64,000 nucleotides of DNA from the NCBI RefSeq assembly GCF_900176595.1, contig NZ_LT838813.1, positions 5,598,001 to 5,662,000 on the forward strand, in the 5' to 3' direction. A program made the position numbers and the translations under genes. The stretch's first letter is position 1. Every line of letters begins with the position of its first letter. The DNA comes from Aquiflexum balticum DSM 16537. Its GTDB lineage: Bacteria; Bacteroidota; Bacteroidia; Cytophagales; Cyclobacteriaceae. The notes under the pieces were generated by a model. That model searched no databases. It saw only the letters and a list, made by a program, of their open reading frames with translations, and was not told the DNA's origin. Positions 1 through 7,135 of the stretch are shown piece by piece.

Positions 1-963
1 ACCCATACTTTAGTCCACGAGGATATCAAGAAAATTCTCGACGGATTTCCTTCCAATTCCCACCCAATGGGAGTTCTTTCTTCACTGATTTGTTCCTTGA
101 CGGCTTTTTATCCCCAATCATTGGATCCAAACAGAAACGAGAATGAGGTGAACTTAAGCATTGTGAGACTATTGGCCAAAATGCCAACTTTTGCAGCTTG
201 GGCTTATAAAAATGAAGTGGGGCATCCTGTGAATTATCCGGATAACAGCTTGGACTATTGCTCCAATTTCTTAAAAATGATGTTTGCCTTACCGGCAGAA
301 AGGTATGATGCCGATCCGGTTGTAGCTAAAGCACTTGACCAATTGTTGATTTTACATGCTGACCATGAGCAAAACTGCTCAACTTCCACTGTCAGGATTG
401 TTGGTTCATCACAGGCAAGTATATATGCTTCAATTTCTGCCGGTATCAATGCGCTTTGGGGGCCGCTCCATGGTGGTGCCAATCAAGCTGTAATTGAAAT
501 GCTTGAATCTATCAAAAAAGACGGCGGTGATACAAAAAAATTCCTGAACAAAGCAAAAGACAAAGATGATCCGTTCAGATTGATGGGCTTCGGTCATAGG
601 GTTTATAAAAACTTTGACCCAAGAGCAAAAATCATCAAGAAAGCAGCAGATGATGTGTTGACTAAATTAGGGGTGAATGACCCCGTACTCGAAATAGCCA
701 AAGAATTGGAATTTGCTGCTTTGAATGATCAGTATTTTGTAGATAGAAAACTATATCCGAACGTGGATTTTTACTCAGGAATCATTTACAGAGCACTGGG
801 CATTCCAACAGATATGTTTACGGTCTTATTTGCTATGGGCCGCCTACCGGGATGGATTGCTCAGTGGAAAGAAATGAGACAAAACGGAGAACCAATCGGA
901 AGGCCACGACAAATTTATACAGGTGCCAATGAAAGAGATTATGTCTCTATGAATAGAAGATGA
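1..963 (+). CDS. gltA: Citrate synthase, 5' end outside window
   Basis: Condenses acetyl-CoA with oxaloacetate to citrate as the entry step of the TCA cycle, in the cytoplasm. The frame is open from base 1, before the first internal ATG at 67, so the gene starts left of the window. About 320 C-terminal residues are present, against roughly 430 for the type II bacterial enzyme. Visible family motifs, in order, are LHADHEQNCSTSTVR, WGPLHGGANQAV (catalytic His), MGFGHRVYKNFDPRA (second active-site His and substrate Arg) and PNVDFYSG (catalytic Asp), followed by GRLPGWIAQW. The gene ends just before a good terminator, so it is the last gene of its transcript. The assignment is secure; only the N-terminus is unseen. 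Confidence 0.97.
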   Translation, partial: THTLVHEDIKKILDGFPSNSHPMGVLSSLICSLTAFYPQSLDPNRNENEVNLSIVRLLAKMPTFAAWAYKNEVGHPVNYPDNSLDYCSNFLKMMFALPAERYDADPVVAKALDQLLILHADHEQNCSTSTVRIVGSSQASIYASISAGINALWGPLHGGANQAVIEMLESIKKDGGDTKKFLNKAKDKDDPFRLMGFGHRVYKNFDPRAKIIKKAADDVLTKLGVNDPVLEIAKELEFAALNDQYFVDRKLYPNVDFYSGIIYRALGIPTDMFTVLFAMGRLPGWIAQWKEMRQNGEPIGRPRQIYTGANERDYVSMNRR

Positions 964-983
964 TTTGAATAATTGTTAAAGAG

Positions 984-1026
984 AGCTCTGACTTCCATGT
1001 GAAACATTGGATTCAGAGCTTTTTTT
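984..1026 (+). terminator. Intrinsic terminator after gltA
   Basis: An 8-bp perfect stem, AGCTCTGA at 984-991 and TCAGAGCT at 1013-1020, is followed at once by a run of T from 1020. It lies 20 bases after the citrate synthase stop codon. Confidence 0.85.
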
Positions 1027-1033
1027 GTGAAAA

Positions 1034-1199
1034 GATTGTCCGATGTCAGATTGGACGGAAGACGGAAGACAGAAGACGGAAGACAGAAGTATGCGTCTGA
1101 TCTTGGTTCTTGATTCTGCTATATTCCGGACAAACTTTGATTCTTAAATCTTATGTCTTGTGTCTTGAGTCTCATGTCTATCTTCTCGCCTCTCTAACA
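1034..1199. repeat. Heptad-period intergenic array, inverted pair
   Basis: The left arm holds five 7-base units at 1054-1088 (GACGGAA, GACGGAA, GACAGAA, GACGGAA, GACAGAA). The right arm at 1137-1192 reads TTGATTC, TTAAATC, TTATGTC, TTGTGTC, TTGAGTC, TCATGTC and so on, which is the reverse complement of the same GACNNAA-type unit. Between them, 1101-1121 also repeats with period 7 (TCTTGGT, TCTTGAT, TCTGCTA). No coding potential is seen. The same kind of tract recurs at least six times in the window. Confidence 0.8.
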
Positions 1200-1220
1200 A
1201 CTTCTCAAATCTATTTTTCC

Positions 1221-1228
1221 TACATTTG
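1221..1228 (+). promoter_or_regulatory. Candidate -7 element for the acyl-CoA-binding protein gene
   Basis: TACATTTG matches the Bacteroidota TAnnTTTG consensus 29 bases before the ATG. No TTG is found at the expected distance upstream, so this is only a candidate. Confidence 0.4.
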
Positions 1229-1257
1229 GAAACTCAAAATCAAAAAATAGTTTATTT

Positions 1258-1518
1258 ATGAAAGCAAATACACTTGAAGAAGCAGTCGCACTCACGAAAA
1301 AATTTACAAGTAAACCCTCCAATGAAGAATTATTGAAACTTTATGCACTTTATAAGCAGGCCACTGAAGGTGACAATACGGAGGAAAGACCGGGTGGATT
1401 TGATTTTGTGGCAGCAGCAAAATACAACTCATGGCTGGCTTTTAAAGGAAAATCCAAAGAAGATGCTACAAAAGAATATGTAGATTTGGTCAACTCAATA
1501 TCAGTCAAATATATGTAA
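1258..1518 (+). CDS. Acyl-CoA-binding protein
   Basis: A small cytosolic protein of the ACBP family, which binds long-chain acyl-CoA and buffers or delivers it to lipid enzymes. All 86 residues form a single four-helix ACBP domain, the family's usual length. The diagnostic core is visible: LYALYKQATEGDN at about residues 29-41, RPGGFDFVAAAKYNSW at 45-60 and FKGKSKEDATKEYVDLV at 62-78, including the Tyr and Lys residues that hold the CoA phosphates in known structures. It stands alone between a terminator and the helicase leader, with its own likely promoter. Such proteins are common in eukaryotes and scattered in bacteria, including Bacteroidota. The acyl-CoA oxidase-like gene at 26306 could share its ligands (inference). 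Confidence 0.93.
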   Translation: MKANTLEEAVALTKKFTSKPSNEELLKLYALYKQATEGDNTEERPGGFDFVAAAKYNSWLAFKGKSKEDATKEYVDLVNSISVKYM

Positions 1519-1606
1519 TTGACCATGATTTAGGCTGTAATTCAGAATTATCCTCTAGTAATCCACTAAAATTCTACAATAAATTTTAATATATTTCCAA
1601 TCTGGA

Positions 1607-1637
1607 TTTGGAAAGAAAAAAATTTTACTTACCTTTG
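1607..1637 (+). promoter_or_regulatory. Promoter of the DEAD-box helicase gene
   Basis: TTTG at 1607-1610 and TACCTTTG at 1630-1637 are separated by 19 bases, matching the Bacteroidota housekeeping promoter TTTG-N19-TAnnTTTG. Transcription would start near 1644 and leave a leader of about 97 bases before the ATG at 1742. Confidence 0.75.
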
Positions 1638-1673
1638 CATCCGAATTTATAATTAATATTTTTCATACCGTGG

Positions 1674-1738
1674 GTTTCCTTACTGTCGCTTGATTTAGGG
1701 TACTTCTAGGAAATCATGGTTTGAAGAAGTAAGGAAAC
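1674..1738 (+). promoter_or_regulatory. Structured leader sequestering the helicase translation start
   Basis: GTTTCCTTACT at 1674-1684 pairs perfectly over 11 bp with AGTAAGGAAAC at 1728-1738, three bases before the ATG, so the 3' arm contains the only Shine-Dalgarno-like AAGGA. Inside the loop, TGATTT (1691-1696) can pair with AAATCA (1711-1716). The 5' arm GGTTTCC (1673-1679) can instead pair with GGAAATC (1709-1715), which would release the 3' arm. Two mutually exclusive folds are therefore possible. No known riboswitch class is recognised; RNA-thermosensor behaviour or helicase autoregulation is inference. Confidence 0.6.
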
Positions 1739-1741
1739 ATC

Positions 1742-3559
1742 ATGGAAAAAGAATTAACATTCTCAGACCTTGGGATTTCAGCGGAAATCTTAAGGGCAGT
1801 AGAGGACATGGGCTATACCCAACCATCTACTATTCAATCACAATCTATACCTCTTTTATTGGAAGGACGAGATGTCATCGGTCAGGCCCAAACGGGAACT
1901 GGTAAAACTGCTGCATTTGGTATTCCAATCATTGATCAGGTGGATACTTCAATCAACAAACCACAGGCTTTGATTCTTTGCCCAACCCGTGAATTAGCGG
2001 TACAGGTAGAGGGCGAAATCGTAAAACTTTCAAAATACAAAAGAGGTCTTTCCTCAACCTGTATTTATGGTGGTGAAGCGATTGACCGACAGATCAAAAG
2101 CTTGAGAAAGGGTGTTCAGATTGTAGTAGGTACTCCTGGTAGAATCATGGACCACATGGACAGAGGCACATTAAAGCTTGATATGGTCAGTATCATCATT
2201 TTGGATGAAGCGGACGAAATGCTGGACATGGGCTTCAGAGAAGATATCGAAAATATCCTTAGCGAATGTCCTGAAGAAAGACAGACTGTCTTTTTCTCGG
2301 CAACCATGCCAAAGCCTATTTTGGACTTGACCAGAAAATTCCAGAATAATCCTGAACATATTAAAGTGTTGAGGAAGGAATTGACAGTAGAAAATATATC
2401 ACAGGTATATTATGAAGTAAAGCCTACATTGAAAATCGAATTGATGACCAGGTTGATGAACCTGAATCAGTTTAACCTAAGTGTGGTTTTCTGTAATACA
2501 AAAAGAGTGACCGATGAGGTTACCGAAGAACTGATTGCAAGAGGAATTCAGGCAGAAGCTTTACACGGAGATCTTTCGCAAGCTCAGCGTACCAAAGTAA
2601 TGAACAAGTTCAGAAAAGGGCATTGCTCAGTATTGGTCGCAACAGATGTAGCTGCAAGAGGTATTGACGTGGACGATGTTGAAGTCGTATTTAACTTTGA
2701 CCTTCCTTTGGACGAAGAAAATTATGTTCACAGAATCGGTAGGACGGGTAGAGCTGGGAAATCCGGTGCTGCGATCAGTTTTGTGACCGGCAGAAGAGAC
2801 ATGTATAAAATAAAGGATCTTGAAAAATTCATCAAGACTTCCATTGACAAGATGTCCCCTCCTTCCGCAGCAGATCTGATTGAACTTAAAAAGGCTCAAT
2901 TTGTAAAAGATGTACATAGACAACTTGCCAAAGAAGGTGACAATAGCTTCTATGAAGATATTATTGGCCAGCTTTTGACAGAAGGTCTGAGTTTGGAGCA
3001 AATCGCTCTGGGATTGGTGAAAATCCAATTGGCTGATACTGTTCATGAATTGGAGGATCAGAATTTTGACCTGGATCTTGGAAGAGATCGCGACAGAGGC
3101 GGAAGAAGAAGTGAAGGTGGAAGTGGAAGAGACAGGGATTTTGGAAGAGGTAGAGAATCAGGCAGAGGCCGAGAAAGAGAAAGATTCGGTAGAAGCGAAG
3201 GCGGAAGAGGCGAAAGCAGAGGATATGGCAGAGACAGAAGTGAAAGGTCTGAAAGAAGTGATCGACCTGATAGAGGGGACAGAACTGAAAGAAGCCCTAG
3301 AGAAAAAGGAGTCAGAGAGCCTGGAATGGCCCGTCTTTTCTTGAACTTAGGAAAGAAAGACCGTATCAGACCAAATGATATCGTTGGAGCAATTGCCGGT
3401 GAAACCGGAGTGCCAGGAAGATCTATTGGTGGAATTGACATTTTTGACAACTTCTCATTTGTGGATGTGCCTCAAAAAGACGCTGATCACGTAATCAGTG
3501 TCATGAGAAACAATACCATCAAAGGTAAATCTGTCAACATGGAAATTTCCAAAGGGTAA
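1742..3559 (+). CDS. DEAD-box ATP-dependent RNA helicase with RGG/RD tail and DbpA-type RNA-binding domain
   Basis: Unwinds RNA duplexes using ATP; relatives (DeaD/CsdA, DbpA) act in ribosome assembly, mRNA turnover and cold adaptation. The 605 residues show a Q motif near 5-35, Walker A AQTGTGKT (49-56), PTRELA (81-86), DEAD (155-158), SAT (186-188), the ATDVAARGID motif (300-309) and HRIGRTGR (330-337). A low-complexity tail rich in RG, RD and RS (about 447-527) follows, then a DbpA-type RNA-binding domain (about 529-603, starting MARLFLNLGKKDRI). The ATG lies immediately after a stem that buries the ribosome-binding region, so expression is probably controlled at translation. A terminator follows 48 bases after the stop, so the gene is monocistronic. 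DeaD-like is the best guess for the subfamily. Confidence 0.95.
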   Translation: MEKELTFSDLGISAEILRAVEDMGYTQPSTIQSQSIPLLLEGRDVIGQAQTGTGKTAAFGIPIIDQVDTSINKPQALILCPTRELAVQVEGEIVKLSKYKRGLSSTCIYGGEAIDRQIKSLRKGVQIVVGTPGRIMDHMDRGTLKLDMVSIIILDEADEMLDMGFREDIENILSECPEERQTVFFSATMPKPILDLTRKFQNNPEHIKVLRKELTVENISQVYYEVKPTLKIELMTRLMNLNQFNLSVVFCNTKRVTDEVTEELIARGIQAEALHGDLSQAQRTKVMNKFRKGHCSVLVATDVAARGIDVDDVEVVFNFDLPLDEENYVHRIGRTGRAGKSGAAISFVTGRRDMYKIKDLEKFIKTSIDKMSPPSAADLIELKKAQFVKDVHRQLAKEGDNSFYEDIIGQLLTEGLSLEQIALGLVKIQLADTVHELEDQNFDLDLGRDRDRGGRRSEGGSGRDRDFGRGRESGRGRERERFGRSEGGRGESRGYGRDRSERSERSDRPDRGDRTERSPREKGVREPGMARLFLNLGKKDRIRPNDIVGAIAGETGVPGRSIGGIDIFDNFSFVDVPQKDADHVISVMRNNTIKGKSVNMEISKG

Positions 3560-3606
3560 TCGCCGGAAAGAAATAAGTTTCGAAGTTAATAAAGGTTAGT
3601 AATATT

Positions 3607-3637
3607 AAGCGCGGTCTCTCAGAGGTCGCGCTTTTTT
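3607..3637 (+). terminator. Intrinsic terminator after the helicase
   Basis: The outer stem AAGCGCG (3607-3613) pairs with CGCGCTT (3627-3633), and an inner CTCT/AGAG can add to it. The stem is followed by six T to 3637. Confidence 0.88.
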
Positions 3638-3650
3638 ATTTGAAATCCTG

Positions 3651-3679
3651 TTTGATTAAAAAGGGATTCCGTATTTTCG
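3651..3679 (+). promoter_or_regulatory. Candidate promoter of rsmE
   Basis: TTTG at 3651-3654 lies 17 bases before TATTTTCG (3672-3679), one mismatch from TAnnTTTG, just before the rsmE ATG at 3699. A 7-bp inverted repeat, AGGGATT (3662-3668) and AATCCCT (3686-3692), brackets the -7 element. Confidence 0.45.
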
Positions 3680-3698
3680 CTAAACAATCCCTGAAAAT

Positions 3699-4415
3699 AT
3701 GCAGCTTTTTTTCCATGAAAACACTCAGGACAAGGACTTCCAACTGGATCTTGAAGAATCCCGGCATCTGATAAAAGTATTGAGAAGAAAACAAGGAGAT
3801 AAAGTCAACTTTACAGATGGTAAAGGTTGTCTTTACACCTGTGTCATTAAAGATGCGAATCCTAAAAAAACCATTCTTTCTATTGAGGAAAGAAATTATG
3901 TACCTGAAGATGACTACTACATCCATCTTGCCATCAGTCCAACCAAAAATTCAGAGAGAATGGAGTGGATGATTGAAAAGATTACAGAAATCGGAGTACA
4001 TGAAATCACCTTTATGCAATCAGAACATTCCGAACGTGGAAACCTTAAACTTGACCGTCTGGAGAAGAAGATTATAGCTGCCTGTAAGCAAAGTCTCAAG
4101 ACACGAGTTCCCAAATTAAATCCTGTAGTACCCATGGAGGAATTGGTAAGGGACAAAAAATTCGATACTTATCAAAGGTTTATAGCCTATGTCGACAAGG
4201 AAAATGACAGGCATTTGATTGAAAAAGCCAAAAAAGACAATGCCTATATCATCCTGATAGGTCCCGAGGGGGATTTCTCAAAACAAGAACTGGACTTAGC
4301 TTTCAAACATTATTTTCTGCCCTGCTCTTTGGGCAAAAGCCGGTTGAGATCTGAAACAGCAGGACTTGCAGCCGTTCATACCTTACAGTTAATCAACAAT
4401 ATCGAATTTCAATGA
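3699..4415 (+). CDS. rsmE: 16S rRNA (uracil-1498-N3)-methyltransferase RsmE
   Basis: Methylates N3 of U1498 in 16S rRNA of the assembled small subunit using S-adenosylmethionine. The 238-residue length is typical. The N-terminal PUA-like RNA-binding part contains the family opening MQLFFHE followed by HLIKVLRRKQGDKV (about 24-37). The C-terminal SPOUT trefoil-knot domain carries NSERMEWMIEKITEIGV, LIGPEGDFSKQEL (about 187-199) and SLGKSRLRSETAGLAAVHTL (about 210-229), the cofactor-binding knot. The start is the first ATG after the promoter. Its stop overlaps the ATG of the next gene by four bases (ATGA), so the two are translationally coupled although their functions look unrelated. Confidence 0.96.
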   Translation: MQLFFHENTQDKDFQLDLEESRHLIKVLRRKQGDKVNFTDGKGCLYTCVIKDANPKKTILSIEERNYVPEDDYYIHLAISPTKNSERMEWMIEKITEIGVHEITFMQSEHSERGNLKLDRLEKKIIAACKQSLKTRVPKLNPVVPMEELVRDKKFDTYQRFIAYVDKENDRHLIEKAKKDNAYIILIGPEGDFSKQELDLAFKHYFLPCSLGKSRLRSETAGLAAVHTLQLINNIEFQ

Positions 4416-5587
4416 AAATCGTTAATTTAATTCTTTTATCAATTTTAACTTTATTTTCTTTTAGTTGCAGTAGGAAGTTTGAAAATAAAATTGAATTGGG
4501 GGAACCATCCCATGATTTATTTCTTGAAAGTGAAGGCCTAATAAAGTTTGAAGCAATTAATGGGTTAAATAGTTATCTTAGTTCTATACAGTTTTTTGAA
4601 GATAGCACAAGTTTAGTCGGTATGCTGAATCCTTTAAATAACACCTTTTTTTGGTTTGATTTAGAGTCAGGAAAATGGTTAGGTAATCAAGTTTTTGAGG
4701 AAGAGGGACCCAATGGTGTTGGCTTTTTAGGTGGAGTAACGTCCTCTTTTATTTTAAACCAAGACTCAATTTTAATATATAATATTCAGGTGGGAAGGTT
4801 GTTTTTATTAAATAAAAATTCAGAGATTTTAGACCGATATATTGTAACTGATTATTCTGACCCTAGTAATTTTCCTGCACCATTTCCAAGTTTGCTGAGA
4901 CCTATTCAATATTATAAAGGGAAAGTTATTCTTCCTTCGGGATTGAATAATCGTATATCTAATTTTGAAAATTTTCCTTCATCCTTAACATTGGATTTAA
5001 AGACAAAAAAAGTTAAGTTCCCTTCAATTTTTTCTGATCTTTACAGTCAAGCTTATTGGGGAGAAATGTTTAAATATGATCCCTCGGTTATTTCTTTTCA
5101 AGATAAGCTCATTATAAGTTATCCAATAGACTTTTCTCTTCATGTCTTAGATTGGGAGTCAGATTCAGTTTACAAAGTAATGGCACCGAGTAATTATTTT
5201 GATAATATTGTTCCCTTTAAATATGATGTGGATTATTACTCAACAATTAATCCAAATCAAAAGAATATTGAACAGGAAAATCATTCTCTGTCGACTTCTG
5301 ACTTTGCCGGTTTATTAGCTGATCCAAATGGGGAATTCCTTTATAGAATCGCTTATATAAGGCCAAACTTAGAGCAAGTTCGGCTTGGAAATAAACTTGC
5401 TGATTTTTCTACCATAATTATTGATTCCGAATTGAAAATTGTTGGAGAAAGAAAATTTGACGGAAAGATTTATGACAATTCATTGATTTTTACTTCTCCT
5501 AAGGGTATCCATATTTTTAGAAAAGATTTATATGAAATGGATGAACAGTATTTGTCTTTTGAAACTTTTCAACCAAAAAAGATTTAG
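4412..5587 (+). CDS. DUF4221-like lipoprotein, predicted beta-propeller
   Basis: A 391-residue exported protein with a lipoprotein signal (MKIVNLILLSILTLFSFSC, lipid-carrying Cys19). The body has repeating beta-rich blocks with spaced aromatic/aspartate pairs (FWFDLESGKW, LFLLNKNSEILDRYIV, YKGKVILPSG, LIISYPIDFSLHVLD), consistent with a six-bladed propeller. It resembles the DUF4221 lipoproteins that are abundant in Cyclobacteriaceae, whose function is unknown. The ATG overlaps the rsmE stop by four bases. The gene is visibly richer in A and T than rsmE and the esterase either side (many ATT, AAT, TTA and TTT codons), which suggests later acquisition. The fold and family are my best match by eye; no catalytic residues are recognised. 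Confidence 0.7.
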   Translation: MKIVNLILLSILTLFSFSCSRKFENKIELGEPSHDLFLESEGLIKFEAINGLNSYLSSIQFFEDSTSLVGMLNPLNNTFFWFDLESGKWLGNQVFEEEGPNGVGFLGGVTSSFILNQDSILIYNIQVGRLFLLNKNSEILDRYIVTDYSDPSNFPAPFPSLLRPIQYYKGKVILPSGLNNRISNFENFPSSLTLDLKTKKVKFPSIFSDLYSQAYWGEMFKYDPSVISFQDKLIISYPIDFSLHVLDWESDSVYKVMAPSNYFDNIVPFKYDVDYYSTINPNQKNIEQENHSLSTSDFAGLLADPNGEFLYRIAYIRPNLEQVRLGNKLADFSTIIIDSELKIVGERKFDGKIYDNSLIFTSPKGIHIFRKDLYEMDEQYLSFETFQPKKI

Positions 5588-5880
5588 AGAAACCAATCAA
5601 ATTCTGATTTTTAGGGATTAGATTTTTGAGGTTTTTAGCTTAAAATTTTCAAAAAAAGTTGAAGAAATATTAATTATTAGTTTTAAGCCAAGCATCTCTC
5701 CTTCTAATGCCTGCCAAGTCAACAAAGGAGAATCCTTTATCCTGATTTAGAAACCTCGCACGGGATTATCTTATATTGGACGATAAAAACAAAAAAGTAA
5801 AGAATCTTCTTTATTTGACGGATTCAAAAAATTACATTTACGGCAATCGATATCGCATTAAAAAACAGAAAACATTTCGA
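5588..5880 (+). other. Intergenic region before the esterase
   Basis: Contains a weak terminator-like hairpin, AATCA (5595-5599) with TGATT (5605-5609) followed by a few T. An alternative TTG start for the next gene lies at 5776. I see no convincing promoter or RNA gene. Confidence 0.4.
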
Positions 5881-7026
5881 ATGGATTGCGAAGAAAATAC
5901 TGTTCTGTCTGATAACATACAGAAGGAAAAAACGGATAGCCTTTGTATTATACTTACCACCGATGAAGATGACAACAGACCTGTATATCTTTCGGGAAAT
6001 TTCAACAACTGGGCGACCCAAGACAGAAAATATATTTTGAATAAAGTTTCCTTAGGAAAGTACTCATTTCGGTTTCCTGAAGATTTTTCTTTCCCAAAAG
6101 AACTGGTCTATAAATTCACCAAAGGGGATTGGTCTGAGGTGGAAATTGACCGATATGGAAATAAAACACCCAACAGGCTCTGTAAAAAAACTTCCGGAAT
6201 CCAAAAAGAACATGTTCCCAAATGGCGTAAAAACTGGCTTCCTTACCGCCCAAGTCAACTTCCGCAGGTCCACCTAATTTCAGAGGAATTTGAAATTCCC
6301 CAATTGAATAAAACCAGAAAAGTGTGGGCCCTCCTACCCCACGATTACAGCACTTCCGAAGAATCTTATCCGGTACTTTACCTGCAAGATGCCCAGAATC
6401 TTTTCAATGAAAATGCTCCTTACGGAAACTGGCAGATTGATAAAAAACTTGCAGTCATGTCAGATTATGGGATCGGAAAAATCATCATCATTGCCATTGA
6501 ACACGCCGAAAAAGAAAGGATATTGGAATACAACTTCGGAAAAACCTTATTGGGTCAAGGGGAAGGAAAAAAATACATACGTTTTGTAACCGATACCCTG
6601 AAACCATTTGTGGATAAGAATTTTCGAACTAAGCCCGAAAGAGATTTTACCGGTATTGGCGGGAGTTCAATGGGTGGATTGGTAAGCATATTCAGTGGTC
6701 TGATTTATCCCGAAGTATATGGTAAATTGATGATCTTCTCCCCTTCTTTATGGGTTATACCAAAAATCAAATTCTCTTTCCTTGATTTTTTTGAACCAAT
6801 GAACACCAAGATTTATCTCTATGCAGGTGGAGATGAAAGTGAGACAATGATCAGGCATGTCAAAAAGTTTAAAAAGCGTTTGATGAAAAGAGAATCCATC
6901 AGTGATAGAATGAAGGTGAAACTCAGTATCAATATGGAAGGTAAACACAGTGAAACCTACTGGAGTGATGAATTTCCAAAAGCAATAGAATGGCTCTTTT
7001 TTAGCGATAAAGAAGGGGATCTTTGA
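5881..7026 (+). CDS. Alpha/beta-hydrolase esterase, enterochelin-esterase-like, with N-terminal CBM48-like domain
   Basis: A predicted carboxylic-ester hydrolase of the esterase D/Fes-like superfamily. From the ATG at 5881 it has 381 residues. An early Ig-like glycogen-binding type domain (about 18-105) shows VYLSGNFNNWA and YSFRFPEDF. The hydrolase part begins near residue 135 (KTRKVWALLPHDY) and contains SYPVLYLQDAQNLF, the nucleophile elbow GIGGSSMGGL (Ser), the likely acid in YLYAGGDESE, and the catalytic His in MEGKHSETYW. No signal peptide is visible. The reading frame also extends to a TTG at 5776, adding 35 residues, but ATG 5881 gives the cleaner domain start. The natural substrate (siderophore, acetylated sugar or other ester) cannot be told from the sequence. 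Confidence 0.85.
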   Translation: MDCEENTVLSDNIQKEKTDSLCIILTTDEDDNRPVYLSGNFNNWATQDRKYILNKVSLGKYSFRFPEDFSFPKELVYKFTKGDWSEVEIDRYGNKTPNRLCKKTSGIQKEHVPKWRKNWLPYRPSQLPQVHLISEEFEIPQLNKTRKVWALLPHDYSTSEESYPVLYLQDAQNLFNENAPYGNWQIDKKLAVMSDYGIGKIIIIAIEHAEKERILEYNFGKTLLGQGEGKKYIRFVTDTLKPFVDKNFRTKPERDFTGIGGSSMGGLVSIFSGLIYPEVYGKLMIFSPSLWVIPKIKFSFLDFFEPMNTKIYLYAGGDESETMIRHVKKFKKRLMKRESISDRMKVKLSINMEGKHSETYWSDEFPKAIEWLFFSDKEGDL

Positions 7027-7135
7027 ATTGGAATTATTTACCCTAAATAAATATCTATTAAAAAAATAAGAAGAAGTTTTTGATTTGGCCCATTTTTAAG
7101 AGAAGGAAGGGTCTTATATCCTTACCCAAAGAAAT

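Noticed and set aside
3045-3450. ORFs on both strands over the helicase RG/RD tail
   Set aside because: They are products of the low-complexity GRDRE-type coding repeat; the helicase frame continues into a recognisable RNA-binding domain.
3662-3692. 7-bp inverted repeat around the rsmE -7 element as a repressor operator
   Set aside because: One short inverted repeat in AT-rich DNA is expected by chance, and no regulator gene is linked.
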